DNA of 61,040 nucleotides from Davidsoniella eucalypti. Taxonomy: Eukaryota > Ascomycota > Sordariomycetes > Microascales > Ceratocystidaceae. Under the pieces are notes generated by a model. That model was not told the origin of the DNA. It worked only from the letters and a program-made list of their open reading frames with translations, and ran no database searches. The first letter of the stretch is position 1. Every line of letters starts with the position of its first letter. The position numbers were made by a program, and so were the translations under genes. Positions 35,355 to 48,951 of the stretch are shown here, one piece after another. The DNA is taken from NCBI GenBank assembly GCA_004009845.1, contig RMBW01000144.1, forward strand, positions 1-61,040, given 5' to 3'.

Positions 35355-38300
35355 CCTGCCTATACCGTGTACCTGCAACTACTCTTCTTCTTTGAACGAT
35401 TTTCTTTACTTTTTCTCTTCTTTCAGTCCTTTCCGTCTCAGCGAGCGAGCGATGCTTTTGCAATGTTTTTATTACTTTTTTCTCTTCTTTTTCTCTTCTC
35501 ATATCTTTTATATACTGGGATATCGGCTATGTAGTACGTCGACGTATATATTAGCCTAGTATCCTATTTTGTACAATACACGACATTCTTGTCTACTAGA
35601 TATTTGGGCTGGCACATTTTTATGGTGCTTCTAAATACCAGCTTAATGATATACGGCGATTATGGTGGGTTAATGAATGGCCATAGGCTATCCTGTAGTG
35701 GTTCTTGGGGGTGATATAGTGGGAATAATGGAAGATAATGTTAGTTCAACTTGAAGAAGTTGTCTCTGTGCTTCATTGGTTGGCAATTTAAGTACTAGCA
35801 TATTCTAATTCTAATAATTCACACAAACTTGAACTAAATCAATCATTCTTATTACTCTTGATATAATATCTCCGGAAATGAACGAGCTGTAGAGGTGGTC
35901 AGTTTATCAAATATGAAGCAATTCTATACTTGACATGCCACACGACATGACTTTGTAGTAGTATTCAACTAATCTCATATAAGCCATATGATTAGAATTG
36001 ATGTTAGTGTTTGCTATCACTTCTTTCAAGCACACGCTAAGTAATATTACGCATACATGGTTGTATTTTTGTATGTACATTGTTTAAAGGTCGTTCGTTA
36101 CTAGCCATCCCTAGAGTAACATATTAATGTATAAGAACTAATTTGACATACCAACTCACTGCTAGTCAGTTGCCTAAAGTAGTAATTCACATCTCGTTTT
36201 CACTACTAGTATTACCAATCAACTACCATATCTGTCTGTCTTATATGTCTTGAATATGTAATATTAACATATACTACTATTGCAGACTCCTTCCTACTCG
36301 ACCCCCCCCCGTTGCCCTCGATGGGCTCGTGACCCATGTAGCCGAATATCTATTTGTCGTATAAAACGTTATAGTGTCCACTTGAATGGATTATCTGGAG
36401 ATATCCGCTGAGGTTGTGCAGGACGCATGTATCCATTGATGGTCATATAGCCCGCGAGTGTCTTGTAAATCTATATATGGAAGTATATCACTGTTCTGTC
36501 ACGAATGAACTAGAGACCCGGGTGTTTTTGTGTCAGCAACAGGTTCGGGGTTTGCAGTATTGGCAATGCTTTGATAAAGTGAGTTGATCTCGGGCATAGA
36601 CGATTTCATGACATGTAAGCCAAACAGCTATAGTTGATATATCTGGCTATCTCGAGCTATCAAGCATCTATTCATATTTGTTCTGGCATGGCTGGGTTAG
36701 AGTTTAATAGTGTACACCACAAGAATATATAGTTTATGATTCTTTTTCTTTTCTTTTTGGGCATTGTAGTAACTGATGGATAACGGGGCCTTGTGAGGAC
36801 TATATCGTGACTACTGACTAACCACCTGTCTTTCATTAGAGCTTTGCCAAATATTGCGTCGAGCTCTCTAGTTACTAGGGCATATGGTTACATAAAGGCA
36901 TCAAAGAGGTTATACTAAGACGGTATAGTAATTAAGGCATAGACGACGTATGTCTAATGTCCTCTTCTACATAAGTTTCCGTCCTGTTCTACCGCCATCG
37001 AGCCTAACCATAGTGTATAAAGAGTAGATGACTCGAGGAGAGTATTTATGTCCATCTTGCCTCGTGTTTTAGGCCTGTTCATAGAGTGAGTGTTGTTGAT
37101 AATCCAAAGATGTTTTGAGGTATTGACTTCGTTTCCCGCTAATTTTCATGGCCCGGATAGAGGGCTTGTTGTTAGCAATTATTATAAACGGAATTCAATC
37201 ACTAGGTTAAATAATTATTTTTGTGACGAGCCAATAGTATTGAGGGAGCTTAAACAAGCGACAATGCTAGGTCAACTATCACATATCTCACACTAAGCCA
37301 TCAAACACCAAAGTAGCAAAACTACTACTGAAGTCCACCCTATGCTTATGGGTAGTGCGTCTACGAAGTTCTGCAAAAGGTAGATGCCAGGTAGTAGCCA
37401 TACTATTCCAAGAGGGATTACAATACAAGGAGCTACAAAATGCTTAGAGGTTGTAAGACAGGTTCCTAACGAGGTGGGGTTTCCGGGACAGGAGTAAAAG
37501 TTGAAATGCATAAGAATAGCAATATAACAAAACCATAACAAATGTTCTGTATCTCAGTGGTCTGTTGAGAAGTAGGTTGTCCTTCACCTTACATTGTATA
37601 CCAGTATTAATTCAGGGCTGTGTATCTTAGGATACCGAGGTGCTACATAGCTATTAAAGCTCTGTTTCCACCTTAATAGAAAAAGGTATAACTAGCGATG
37701 ATAGAAAATGATAAAAGACAGCTAGGAAAAGATTGATAATACATGACCCATCACTCAACACTGATGGCTGTTTCCACACATGGGCCGTCAAGCGACAAGA
37801 CAGTTCTCATGCTCAACAGACGGAGAAAGTCCCTCCTCTCCGCTTCATCTGTCGATCAGAGCTCGAAAGATCCGCATGGCTTTGTCACCATGTCTCTGGT
37901 GTTCCCTTTGATCGATAAAACTAATGTATCTTTGCTGTTGTTACTGCCACTAATCTTGACACACCAGGGAGACAGAGATCACTCGAGTATCTAAATGTAC
38001 ACAATGGCTATGGCTGAATGAACAAGTTCATCAATCATAGATAGTCTGACCAAGTGTAGCTGTGGAATTCTAGCTCGGAATTTGGCACTATCTGCGATTG
38101 CGCAGATGCGTATTATCTACTGCATTATGTTACAACCTAGCCCACCATGTGCCTTTCAGAGAGTTCCGGGCCCAGTCTATCGATGCTGGAAACACGCCAC
38201 TTCATCACAATCACACCAAACCTAACATGAGTAGCCGAAATGACTCCTCCGCAGCTACTTTCCCCACACAGGACGCAAACATATAGAAATGTATATGGAT

Positions 38301-39182
38301 GGATAGAGAGGAGAGAGGTGAATTGCACGTGGGAATAGCAAAACAACGACTATATTCTGGTAAACACATGTATGGACGGCTGTGTCACGTGAGGCAAGAA
38401 GGGTTAGAGGCTTCGAGTAATCAAGATAGACCTCACTAGACGATACATCATAGTCACTCACAGTACTCCAGACCACTAATGTAACAAGATTCAATAAACC
38501 TGGCTTTGGAATTATAGCGATAGTGTAACTTCAATAGCGTTTTTGTGCTACTAACCATGGTTACTCATATGATATCAAATCTATATTCGCAGATCATGAC
38601 CAAAGAAATGGTGCTATCCAATATAAGTATGACACAACGTTCAATTGTCTCTGGTTCAAAAGTCCGCGTGAATGATTGACAAGACTAGATAGCATTACCA
38701 TCTAGGCTAGGCAATACATATACTTAATGACAAGAGCAGTATTATACAGAACAAGAAACAAAATGACGTACCCTTGCCTGGATTGCTTATTTCGGAGTTA
38801 AGAGACGACTATAATATTGAGACTTGAGACATTTGAACATGCAAAGAACAGAGAAAAGAAGTAGCTCGTGGACAAAGGAGAGTCGTCCATTGTTACCGCA
38901 AGACGAAGCAAGAAAAGGGGCGGTCAGCATCTTGCTTGGGTTGACAAGAGCACAAGGTTATCTATCCCTTTGGTTATCAGTACACAGCACAATGGCTAGT
39001 GGAATGTACATACTTATGCAGATCTTACTGATATAAAGAAAAACTACTGCGACTCTGCTGCAGGTGTGTTAATAGGGAATGCAGATATAATCACCAGTTT
39101 GTTGCAGATTATTGTAGATCGCTCGGTTGGCTCGACAGATACTTGCCCGAATTCCCGGACGATCAGTCGACAAGCACATACA

Positions 39183-39206
39183 TGTCTGTATGTCTGTATG
39201 TCTGTA
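39183..39206. repeat. Tandem repeat, 8-bp unit x3
   Basis: Three perfect copies of tgtctgta followed by a partial copy; simple repeat in non-coding DNA. Confidence 0.85.
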
Positions 39207-42200
39207 TGTACAGATATATCTCAAACGCGTGGCACTATACAAATAATGTGGCGTATGGCTTGACGTAATCATACATGGGCGCTAAAGCCTGATGGAAACT
39301 GCTGACATACTGTTAGGAAAAACTAGTTTCACACGGCTCTAACTCACAGTCAAGATTGACAGAAGCCACATTGTCATCAAAGACTTCCCTTGATACCATT
39401 CGCTAGATACCGAGAATGGGATACTACCAGAACAATGAAACAAGGGAACACTAGACCGGTTAGTCCAGCCCAACATGGAGCAGATGGCCCATAGCCGAGT
39501 CTAGGGCGGGGAAGTATGGAGAGTGCTGCTGTCTAGCTTGGGATCAATACTACTATACAAACACATAAAACCATTGTGATATGAAGTGACTGAGCGAGTT
39601 GAGCCGAGTTAGGAGATGTATCTTGTACAATGACATATAGTTGCATGTACATACATACCATGGCCACGGTGCGTCATCTACAGGAATCAGAAAGACAGGG
39701 AGAGAGAAGTCCGATAACCCGGAAAGCACAAAAGTAGCTCAGACAACTTGCTAGTTCGAAGGAGCAGCTGTACATATACATAGGTAAGCGATACCCACAC
39801 AACTAGAGATGCCGTTATTATGGTAAAAACGTAGAGATATATCTGTATTGAGAGAGACAGAATCTTACATCAGAAATGCATGTAGCACTACCAGATATCA
39901 TAACAGCTAGTAGCATTATTTTCAACCTCGAGTGTGGAGGTCAGGTAAGCCTCGATACTAGGACTTGTATCACTAACTTTAGGGCTTCTTGCCAGTGGAA
40001 GTACAACTACAAATCTGCTTACGTAGCGAGGCCCTACACTAGCATTCGTTACTCTTTTACACTATGCTGATGTATTCATGTACATGTACATACGTTACAA
40101 TATATTATCTATATAATTATAGTTTTACAAATCTATAGTATACATGTAGATTGGCCAACACCTACAGATACAGACACCAATAGTCGTAGTCGTGACATTG
40201 CATATATCTCTGCTGCAGGCTCGCTTAAGGTGTTGTTTTGGGGGTAGCCAACTAATATTCAGTGAAGCTGAAACGGAATCTAGACTGGACGATGGAAGAT
40301 GTACACATGCATGGTCTCTAAGCGAGGCTTTCAATATGTTGAGCAGGTGCATGCTAGTGTGTACCAAAAGCACGCAATAGTGCATTATACATATACATAT
40401 ATGTACGTACTGTGTACTTATATATGTATCTATTGTTTTTATAGTTGGATAGGTCATGTGACTTTATCACATCCCGGGGAACATACTGACTCTACTGTTT
40501 TTCTATTCAACTCTTGGATCAACTCTTGGGTTGTTTGGCACGTGGCCAGGGTTAGGCACTGGATGTCTGATTAGGGTCTTAAGGGACAGCAGTTGTCCCA
40601 TCATTGTTTTGCGAAGAAGGGACACAATCTGTGAGGAACTGCGTTTTGTATAGGATGGCTGACATCCGTTTTGCTCCTACCGGGTTGCCTAGGATCTTGT
40701 CCAGAGTATCTAGGCTCCGAGTTCTGCAAGCCTGCTGCATCATACCAGTTGACAGGCGGCGAAGTGTACTGTACATATAGAGTAGATCAAGTGCCTTGGA
40801 TGTGCTGGCGAGGTCCGGGATAGTTCAGTCTCTCCATGATAAGCCTAGTGCTGTATTATCCTCCACCATAGCGGCATCATCCAGAATTTGGTCGAATGTA
40901 TGCAAGCCGCCTGTCTAGTCACGGTGACTTTGTTATGACATGTCACATTGTGTGTCAAATGAGAGTTTTAGTCGACTTTGATTGCTAGCCTCGATTCCTT
41001 TCTCTATTCTTGAGATTCTATTAGTAACAAACAAGTCCGACATCCCTGGGCCGCAGATCCTCTGTTCTCATATAGTTATTGTATCCGCTAGTGGCGGAAA
41101 TAGGCTGGCTAGCCATGAACCAAAAGAAACAGACTGGTGCTAGCGAGAAAAAAAAAACCCGGGTGACAAAGGCGTTACGGGAAGGCATCAATATCAGCTC
41201 CAACATCTCACACGTCAACTAGGCGTTTGTTTATTCATGCTTATAATGTAGACCCAACCGTCTTTTGGGTAGGCTGAACCGGGTCATGGGGCCCTGTGTG
41301 AGAATCCTAGACCACCAAGCAATATCCATTGACACTGTACTAATACAAGTCAACAACAACCACTAACCACTTGGCTGTTCTCTAACCCAAGCCAGGATTA
41401 CATCAGCGGGCGCACACAGCCCCTCCTTCATCCCTTCCGTTCCCTTGCTATTCTCTGTCTACGGACAAAAGACATTACACATCAGTATGACTAAGATCTT
41501 CCAAACCAGCACTAGCATACAGAAGGAAGCAGATTTTACAAATAGGCAAGAGAATGAAGCAAGGAGAGAGACAGGAAGAAAAAAAATAAAAAAAATAAAT
41601 TAAATAAGAGGGTTGGCCAAGAGATATCCACTCGTTTGGACTAGGTTGCTTCCGGCGCCAAGTCCGCGGAGCTGGAGCATTACCGCTTTTACTACATGTA
41701 TATGTGTATGTATGTACTTATATGGCTTCTAGTGGTAGTTAGAGATGGTCTGTGCCAGTTGTCAGGAAAATCCAGGAAGGCGGTTCATCCGCTATACGGT
41801 TCTTTGTCACGACGGGCTGAGCTAAAACTTTACTTGTGGTGCTGCACAGAGGGGGGGATGCTAATTGAAGTTAGCATTGAATATACTTACTGGTACTTTT
41901 ACCGGTACGTGGAAATACAACAAAGAGCTTATTATAGTAACTGTCTACATGTCTGGAAGATTTTGTAATCATGGAGGACTCTTTCACATTGGCATAAGCA
42001 CATTCGTCTAAACCATTATTCACATTTCTGAAACCCACATGGCGCTGTTGGGCGTTTTTTAGTGCACAGCAGCACTTGGTGTCATTTTTCCGTCTTCTAC
42101 CTATATTAGCCACTTACATATCATGTCCTTTTATTATCTCGCTATCGTTTCTGTTCTGTCCTTTTCACCAGATAGCTTGATGTATCATGTTCTTGACAAG

Positions 42201-45200
42201 CATTACAACTTGCTAACAGTTACCTGCCATTTCCTCATATATCTCAGGAATGTCGGTGAGCTATGCAGATCGAGACCAAGGGTAGCGGATTTACTTGGAA
42301 GAAGGAACATATCAATAGTACTATAGTTAGAAGAGACCATTGTAAAAGAAAAAGAAAAAAAAACACAGACATGTTCAACTCATGATACACAACACAGCCA
42401 TGGAGCTGAGATCCTTTATATGCCGCATTTTCTGTGTCCTCCTGCCCATGTTCTAGCCGCCTACTATCTGGTACTTCGTCAGACATTGGTCTGACGTTTG
42501 TCAGACGAAGCTGCATCTCGTGATATCTGCTGATATCAAGGCGTCGATGACCCAGCAAAAAAAAACAACCACCACTGTATGCACCTGAATCAATATTGAT
42601 GCATAGTAATTACCCGCTAGCTATGTATATATGCCTCGGCCAAGACCACTATCCAAGACGTCCACCGTATATGACGAAGACTTACGGATACTTGTATGAA
42701 TACTATAGTGATCTTGGCTCGGTATAGGTTACCAGAATGTTTGGTTCGGTTCAGAGTGAGACAATGAATAGAGAGGCCGTAGCCAAACAACTCTCCACAT
42801 GATAATACCATTTGTTATGTAACATCTAGGCTTTGCCGAGTAGCCAGTACAGAATACGCCCCAACTTAGCTGTATCTGTATACATGCTACGTTGTTAGAC
42901 TTTTTGTTTCTTTCTTCCCTTCTGAAGCCTTGTTCCCTGCAATAGAAGCATATTCTGCTGATCTAGCCCGAGCGCTATTGTCCTCGACAATTAGAGGCAC
43001 TAGAATCGACTAACAAGGCCAACAATAGCGACGCTAATATAGCGAGCGACTTGCTATTAGCCTTGTGCAACCTTGATCTTGCCAGTTGAAAGAAACTACT
43101 CGATTTGCTGTGCTTATCAAGATTGGTCATCACGACTTGTGCTTAATCAGTGTATATATTTCGACTGATTGGCCCGGTTAGCAGAAAATTAGATTAGGTT
43201 TTATATATGCATCGAATCAGCATAAAGATTCCTTTAATCAGCGCTTCCAAACCACCAAAAAACTAAAAAAAAAACACTCTGAAAGCCCTATCATCAACCT
43301 CGATCTTCAGCCAACCATTTTGTACATCCTTTGAACCGTCTGTCTTCCATCCTGGGCTATTTGCTATGATTCCTCATCGTCCTCCCAAAAGTACAATCGG
43401 CCGAGCTTGACATCGTACTTGGAAGGCAATAAATACTACTTTCTGCTACCATGCACAACGTTTGCAGCCGAGTTAAATCCTGCCACTGATACTAGGCTAT
43501 TTCATGTTTGGCTACGACTCTAGTATTTGTATTTACTGGGAGTTTGGGATGCTTTTGGCGTCGATCGCTCCTAGCGATGTTTCGATATATTTGAGTTTTT
43601 ATTTTCCTTTTCTTTCTTTCCCCCGTATCATCTCTATCTAGTACAGGATGATTGATAGCCCACCCTGGACCCCCCGTCAGCATTGTTAATATTTCGTATA
43701 TCAGCCTCTTTTTGCTTCGATTTTGTACCTGTCACTTGCCCCCCTCCCCATCTGATTACCATTGATTGGTCAATCCGAGAAACAAAAACTGTTTCCATGC
43801 CCGTGGATACCACTCAAGCCTTTCCACTACCCTGTCGCTTAGCTACGCTACTATATTCCTTCCTGTGTCCCCCAGCTTGGCCTTTTCCAGTAGCCCCACA
43901 GCCGCCATTTGGCTCTGCTGCAGTCGTTAATGTCATTGTTTCTTGCAGTGGATGGCGGTTGTAGTTTCCAGATGTCATGTCTGTTCAGAGAGAGGGAGCA
44001 AACTACAAATCAGCCTACAGACACTATCTGGCCCTTTCCTACAACCATTACTAGTAGAATCAGGTGCTTCTTGTACACATCTCAGCTTCACTTAGTCCCC
44101 TATCTACCTACTCCACTTGGCTCCTTCTCGCATGTAGATTCTGTGTGGGCGAGGATACACCTTGTAGGTCCTTATCGCCAAGGAACTACCCGGTTCTGGG
44201 CCGCGTTGTGCTATAGACATGCTTTTCTGAGCCTGTGACCCGGTTTGTGTACTCTCTAGACTAACTCTGGTATTACTACTATATTCCTACTACATACATA
44301 ATATTCTTCTTGATTGCTACGACGGAATATTGCTGAAAAAAAAAGCTAGATACAAGGGACGAAATGCCCATCTCGCGCCAAAATTTCCTTTCTAGCCTTG
44401 TATGCATTTAGTCATGATTTTACACCTATTTTTTTCCCCTTCCATAATTATAGGGAGAAAGACCCTTGCTATAACTATAGTAAGTCTTGAAAGCATAGCG
44501 GTGCGCTTTATACACCACTATGCTCCTTTCGCCTGTCCATATCTTCAATTTCCCATTTGATACTTTGTTCATAGATCACTAGGCTACTAATAAAACGTAT
44601 AGTTTGAGCTAGATGCTTTGTTTCTTACCACTATTTACCACAAAGTTACAAGATCCAAACTTCAAAGTCCAGCCCGCACCAAATAAATCAGTACACATTT
44701 CAATCAATATATCCTTACTATTATTTTCTGGTCTATTCACAGATCAGTCAGTGACAGGGCCACTTCAGCCCGATTCCAAGCTTAGAAAACTCAACCTTTT
44801 ATTAGTAAGTGCATCGATACTTAGGGTATCTTGTATGGTAAGCCTATTGGCCAAAAGTACAGCAAACCAACATGATCTGTAGTAGGCCGTGCTGTTAGTA
44901 TATACTATTCTCATTTTTAAGCTATTCTGGGGGTTTGCACATGCAGATATCTATACAGATTAAGCCCTGACAGCTCGAAGTAATGGTGTTTTTATAGTGG
45001 GCTGTGCTACACACAGACATTAGAGAGCAAGCAAAAGTTGTGGTATAACATATAGCAGCCGTTACTGCTACATAACGCTGCTTCGTGACGTGGTGGCCAG
45101 CGAGTGTCCAAGTAGTCGTACAACGATATAGTAATGATGGTGAGTTTCTACATCAGCTCAGCATGACCTGTACTTCCGCAGCACGGCCTGGTCTTGTCTT

Positions 45201-46660
45201 TTATTCGTGCTACTAGGGTGTGCTCTGGGGTTTAGCCCGAGACTTGTCGCTCTCTCAATATGGCTGATCTCCCTTGAATCAGTGACTGGCCAAGTGCCTG
45301 GCTAGCTCTGATTTTCGCTTTACCTAGGCGACGAGTGAGATAGACCTCTGGCACCAGCCGATATCCAACTAGTCGTATAGCTGTATATATGCATAGTCGT
45401 CTGTATTTGTGTTGGGCGGATACTACCTACACTGGCTCCCGGTAGGTAGCAACCCAGCCTTTCTGCGGTTTAATCCGTTCTTTTCACCAATCAGCACCGG
45501 CCTAATCTGCCAGTGATACATGCGACTGTACTTCCTGGCCTCCCAGAATTTCCCAGTTTTGCTCTCTAGCCTGGCCTACCCTAGATCGATACTGGGGTTT
45601 TGGGTTGCTGGGCTGCTCGCCTGTCGTCCCTGTCATTGTTTGATAAATGCGTTGGACATAAGGGTCCAGCACTGTGTTGCTTATACACATGGCTATCAAG
45701 ACTCGTGCTGCTACACTACTGCGCTACAGAGACCAGAATCTTCTGTTTTCATGCTGATTTCCGGAGTTTCCAGCGGCTTCACAAGCATTGTGCCTCCTCG
45801 GCAATCACCAGGCGCTGTCCTACTACGCAGAGGCTTTCTTCCCTTTGCCCTGGCACTGGAGAGAGACGGAATACTGCATCCAGTTCTGCCTCTAGAAGCC
45901 TATATAGCCAGTCTCGTCCATGAGGCACGAGTAAGAAAATAGCGGGAAAAAATCTGCCGCCATAACGTACATCTACTGGCTGGCTTTCTTTTTCTTTGTA
46001 AAAACAACGCCTTACAATCTGCGACGGGGCTTTTGGCTCTTTTTCTTTTTCGTCCAGCATATTCTTTTCCACATTGGGAGCAAAAAAAAGCCATTATTTT
46101 TTTGCTCCAGGCATTTGTTCCTTTCATCATTTTATCTTGATATTTACTAGACTTGGTCCCCTTCCGCCCTGCTACTCTGCTCTCGCTTTTTGTGCTCCTC
46201 TGCATGCTATTTGCACCTTGCTTTCAGTGTTGTATTGCCTTTTTTCGTTTCCCTCTCTATCCTTTTCTCTTTATCTCCCGCTTGCTTCACTACCGCAGGC
46301 AAAACGGCCAACTGGGTCCTGCTCAGGCTTTGAAGACGGGACAACTGCGGATTATCTTTCCTTCCAGCCGTCTGGAATTGGCAGTCTAAGCCCGGGCTGT
46401 CATTCTCAGGGTCCGTATCAGGAACTCTCTAATCTTCTCAAGACTTTATCTCCCTGGGAAACACCGTCTCTGGAGCTACATCTGCTTTCACCCACCCCCC
46501 CTCCTGCTTTGGCGTAGTTGCTCGAGTGCTCCTATCGAGTTACGCAGTGGCCGGCCCTCAAACGATTGTCTGTAAGATCCATGTTGGATTCAACGTCGGC
46601 TAGTATCCCATAGTCGAAGTCTTAGTGCCATCCAGACACACACATGTAGCCTACAGAGCT

Positions 46661-46740
46661 GCTATATAATCTTCTGGCCTCCACCCTCTCTCGACCGCTG
46701 TCTTATACTACTCCAAGTGCCGGGCTCTAGTTTCGGCGTT
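46661..46740 (+). promoter_or_regulatory. Candidate core promoter of the velvet gene
   Basis: A TATATAA box (46664-46670) is followed by a CT-rich tract (cttctggcctccaccctctc and on), the usual fungal start-region pattern, about 395 bp above the velvet ATG. It implies a leader of a few hundred bases. Inferred from motif only. Confidence 0.35.
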
Positions 46741-47064
46741 TAGTCTAGTCTCTTGCCGTCTCTGCCTCTGTCCATCTTCGTCACCACTGTCTGCCTGTGC
46801 TGGAGAACGTTGTAGCCATCTGGCACTGGCTTGTCCGTTGCCGTTGCCTCTCGGTTCCCTCTATCTTGCTTTGGCTGTCCCGTCCATGTTCTGCCGTCCT
46901 TAGTCTTGCCGCCACATAGCAATTGCCCAGGGGAAGCTGTCGCCGTGTCCTCTTGGTTGCATTTTGCGTGTTTCTATCTGGCTTGGTCAGTCTACACGAC
47001 GAGGTAGAGAACTGTTGCCTGCGCCGTTCTACCAGCCAACCTAGGTACCTCCTGAGCGCCAGCA

Positions 47065-48951
47065 ATGCGCCCTTCTGACTCTCGTCGAGTCTCTACTCCG
47101 ACCATGTCTAGTCCATCCGATAGTACTCCGGGCAACAGCGCCGACTCTAGAGCCCCTCCGCCGCCTTCGTACTATCGGCCTCTGACAAGCAGTGGCATGG
47201 CGTCTAGTTCAGCAATCGTAAACCCGAGGACAGCCTCAGCCCGTCCTTCTACATACAGCAGTGCCATGAATGCCAATATGCATGCCCAAGACCAGTCCCA
47301 GCTTCCGGACCAGGCCAGTGGCCAGCAATACCTATACTCACAGCATCACCAACTCCAGCAACAGCACCCTCAGGCGCAATATCACCTTTCTACGTCGGTA
47401 GCAGCGTTCCCCCAGAACCAGCCTCAGCCCAAGACAGCCCCGGCCCATGACCATCAAGAATATAAGCCTCACTCACATCCGCAATCGACGTATCCCGCCC
47501 ATCAGCAGAACCAACAACGGCCTCCACACGGACTCTATCAACCCCATGTCTCTCTGCCTCAGCCCAGCTTCCGCTCCCCCTCCCACGCTATTACCAGCTC
47601 TCATTTGTCTTCTGGCCCCTTGTCTGACTCTCATTCTTCCATGGCTATCCATGGGCATTATGGAAGCCGCGATCTGACTCAAGCTCCATTGAACCAATCC
47701 CCTCCAAGAAGCTCAGTCCACACTCGTTCTCACCCTCCTCCACCTATATTCACTGCTTCCCAACCGCCATTGTCATCACCAACAAGATCTTCTTCTATCA
47801 ACTCGCCTTCGCCGTTCTCCGCCACCTTCACCTTCATACCACCCGCAGGCGGCCCCAGGCCTCCCGAGTACTCTCAGTCTCCTACATTCTCTCGCCAGCC
47901 CAGCCAAGGAGGCATAAGCGGCCCTATCTCTACTGCTACTGCTACTGCTGCTGTTGCGTCTAGCGGCCAAAAACACCGGAGTCCGGCTCCATACACCCCG
48001 GCACGTTCTTTCACGCCGCTACCTCAGACGGCCGGATCCCCCTTGTCTAGGCTACCGTTCCTCGCTACTGCCAAGCAGAATATAAAACCAGAATCTCTGG
48101 GCCCAACAGACGGGACCAAGGGCGGCGAGCGTATGAAGATTACAGATCTTCTAAGCAACTTTGACGGCCCAACCGACGGCCGGGAAACCACACAGCCACA
48201 GCCCGCACCTGCCAAGCCATCCCAAGACATCATGGGCATGCCCTACCTTCCACCAACAGAATACAGCATTACTATGCGCCAACAGCCGACAGCCGCGCGG
48301 TCTTGCGGCTTTGGAGAGCGTGACCGTCGCGTAATCGATCCTCCTCCCATCGTGGAGCTCAAGATAAAAAACGGAGCCCGGCTCCGGCCGGGAGAGCTGG
48401 CCGCCTGTATGCACAGCCGGTTTGTCGTTGCTCACTGCTCGATTTGGGATGCGGAAGGGACGCACGATTGCTCGGCAATGCCCGAGGAGTACAGGCCGCA
48501 AAGACGGCTCATGGGAGCACTTGTATCGTCTGCCTTTATTGGCAAGGACGAGAACGGAGAAGAAGGCTGCTTCTTTTGTTTCCCGGATCTGTCGTGCCGT
48601 ACACCAGGGTCTTTCAGACTGCGGTTTGCGGTAGTCTTCATAGACACGGGGCCTTCGAAGAACAAGTTCCCCATCTGCGCACAGGTCATGAGTGACGTTT
48701 TCAGGGTGTACAACGCCAAAGATTTCCCGGGAATGCAGGCCAGCACAGCACTGACCCGTCGTCTTAAGGAACAAGGCTGCCTCATTTCTATCAAGAAGGG
48801 CAACGATCACCGTCCGAGTAGCCATGCCGCGCCTGATTCGGATGGCGAGGACGACGATGCCCTGGACACCAACTCGGGAGGCTTGGGGACCAGTGAGCGA
48901 GCGGTGGTGCCGAGATCATCAGCAACACGCAAAAAACAGCGCACAGAGTGA
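47065..48951 (+). CDS. velC: Velvet-domain regulator, VelC-like
   Basis: Nuclear regulator of development and secondary metabolism; velvet proteins dimerise and bind DNA through a fold related to the Rel domain. Intronless, 628 aa. The first ~395 residues are low-complexity, Pro/Ser/Gln/His-rich (for example HHQLQQQHPQAQYHL). The velvet domain spans about 397-570: TEYSITMRQQPTAARSCGFG, ERDRRVIDPPPIVELKI, MGALVSSAFIGKDENGEEGC, FFCFPDLSCRTPGSFRLRF and DFPGMQASTALTRRLKEQG. A short acidic then basic tail (KKQRT) follows and could carry an NLS. A domain at the C terminus after a long disordered N terminus, with the RSCGFGERDRRVIDPPP block, fits VelC better than VosA or VelB, but the paralogue call is a judgement. 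First in-frame ATG chosen; a second lies 13 codons on. Confidence 0.87.
   Translation: MRPSDSRRVSTPTMSSPSDSTPGNSADSRAPPPPSYYRPLTSSGMASSSAIVNPRTASARPSTYSSAMNANMHAQDQSQLPDQASGQQYLYSQHHQLQQQHPQAQYHLSTSVAAFPQNQPQPKTAPAHDHQEYKPHSHPQSTYPAHQQNQQRPPHGLYQPHVSLPQPSFRSPSHAITSSHLSSGPLSDSHSSMAIHGHYGSRDLTQAPLNQSPPRSSVHTRSHPPPPIFTASQPPLSSPTRSSSINSPSPFSATFTFIPPAGGPRPPEYSQSPTFSRQPSQGGISGPISTATATAAVASSGQKHRSPAPYTPARSFTPLPQTAGSPLSRLPFLATAKQNIKPESLGPTDGTKGGERMKITDLLSNFDGPTDGRETTQPQPAPAKPSQDIMGMPYLPPTEYSITMRQQPTAARSCGFGERDRRVIDPPPIVELKIKNGARLRPGELAACMHSRFVVAHCSIWDAEGTHDCSAMPEEYRPQRRLMGALVSSAFIGKDENGEEGCFFCFPDLSCRTPGSFRLRFAVVFIDTGPSKNKFPICAQVMSDVFRVYNAKDFPGMQASTALTRRLKEQGCLISIKKGNDHRPSSHAAPDSDGEDDDALDTNSGGLGTSERAVVPRSSATRKKQRTE

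Larger units (their letters stand above)
35355..47064. other. Gene-free stretch, 11.7 kb, upstream of the velvet gene
   Basis: No open frame above about 150 codons and none with a recognisable motif. Frames at 37743-37994, 45520-45942 and 46074-46517 were read and not accepted. No tRNA boxes, rRNA or transposon ends seen. A C9 run lies at 36302-36310, an octamer tandem at 39183-39206, and the last kilobase is strongly pyrimidine-rich on the plus strand. Confidence 0.5.

Noticed and set aside
37743..37994. 83-codon plus-strand frame in a GC-richer patch
   Set aside because: Looks somewhat coding, but no splice-linked exons, signal or domain; too weak to call.
40579..40776. Possible transposon remnant (65-codon minus-strand frame)
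   Set aside because: The frame has a vaguely helical, protein-like look but no transposase or reverse-transcriptase motif and no terminal repeats.
45520..45942. 140-codon plus-strand frame
   Set aside because: No motif; overlapping frames on both strands are equally open.
46074..46517. 147-codon plus-strand frame before the velvet gene
   Set aside because: Lies in a pyrimidine-rich leader-like region; Leu/Ser/Pro bias explains the openness.
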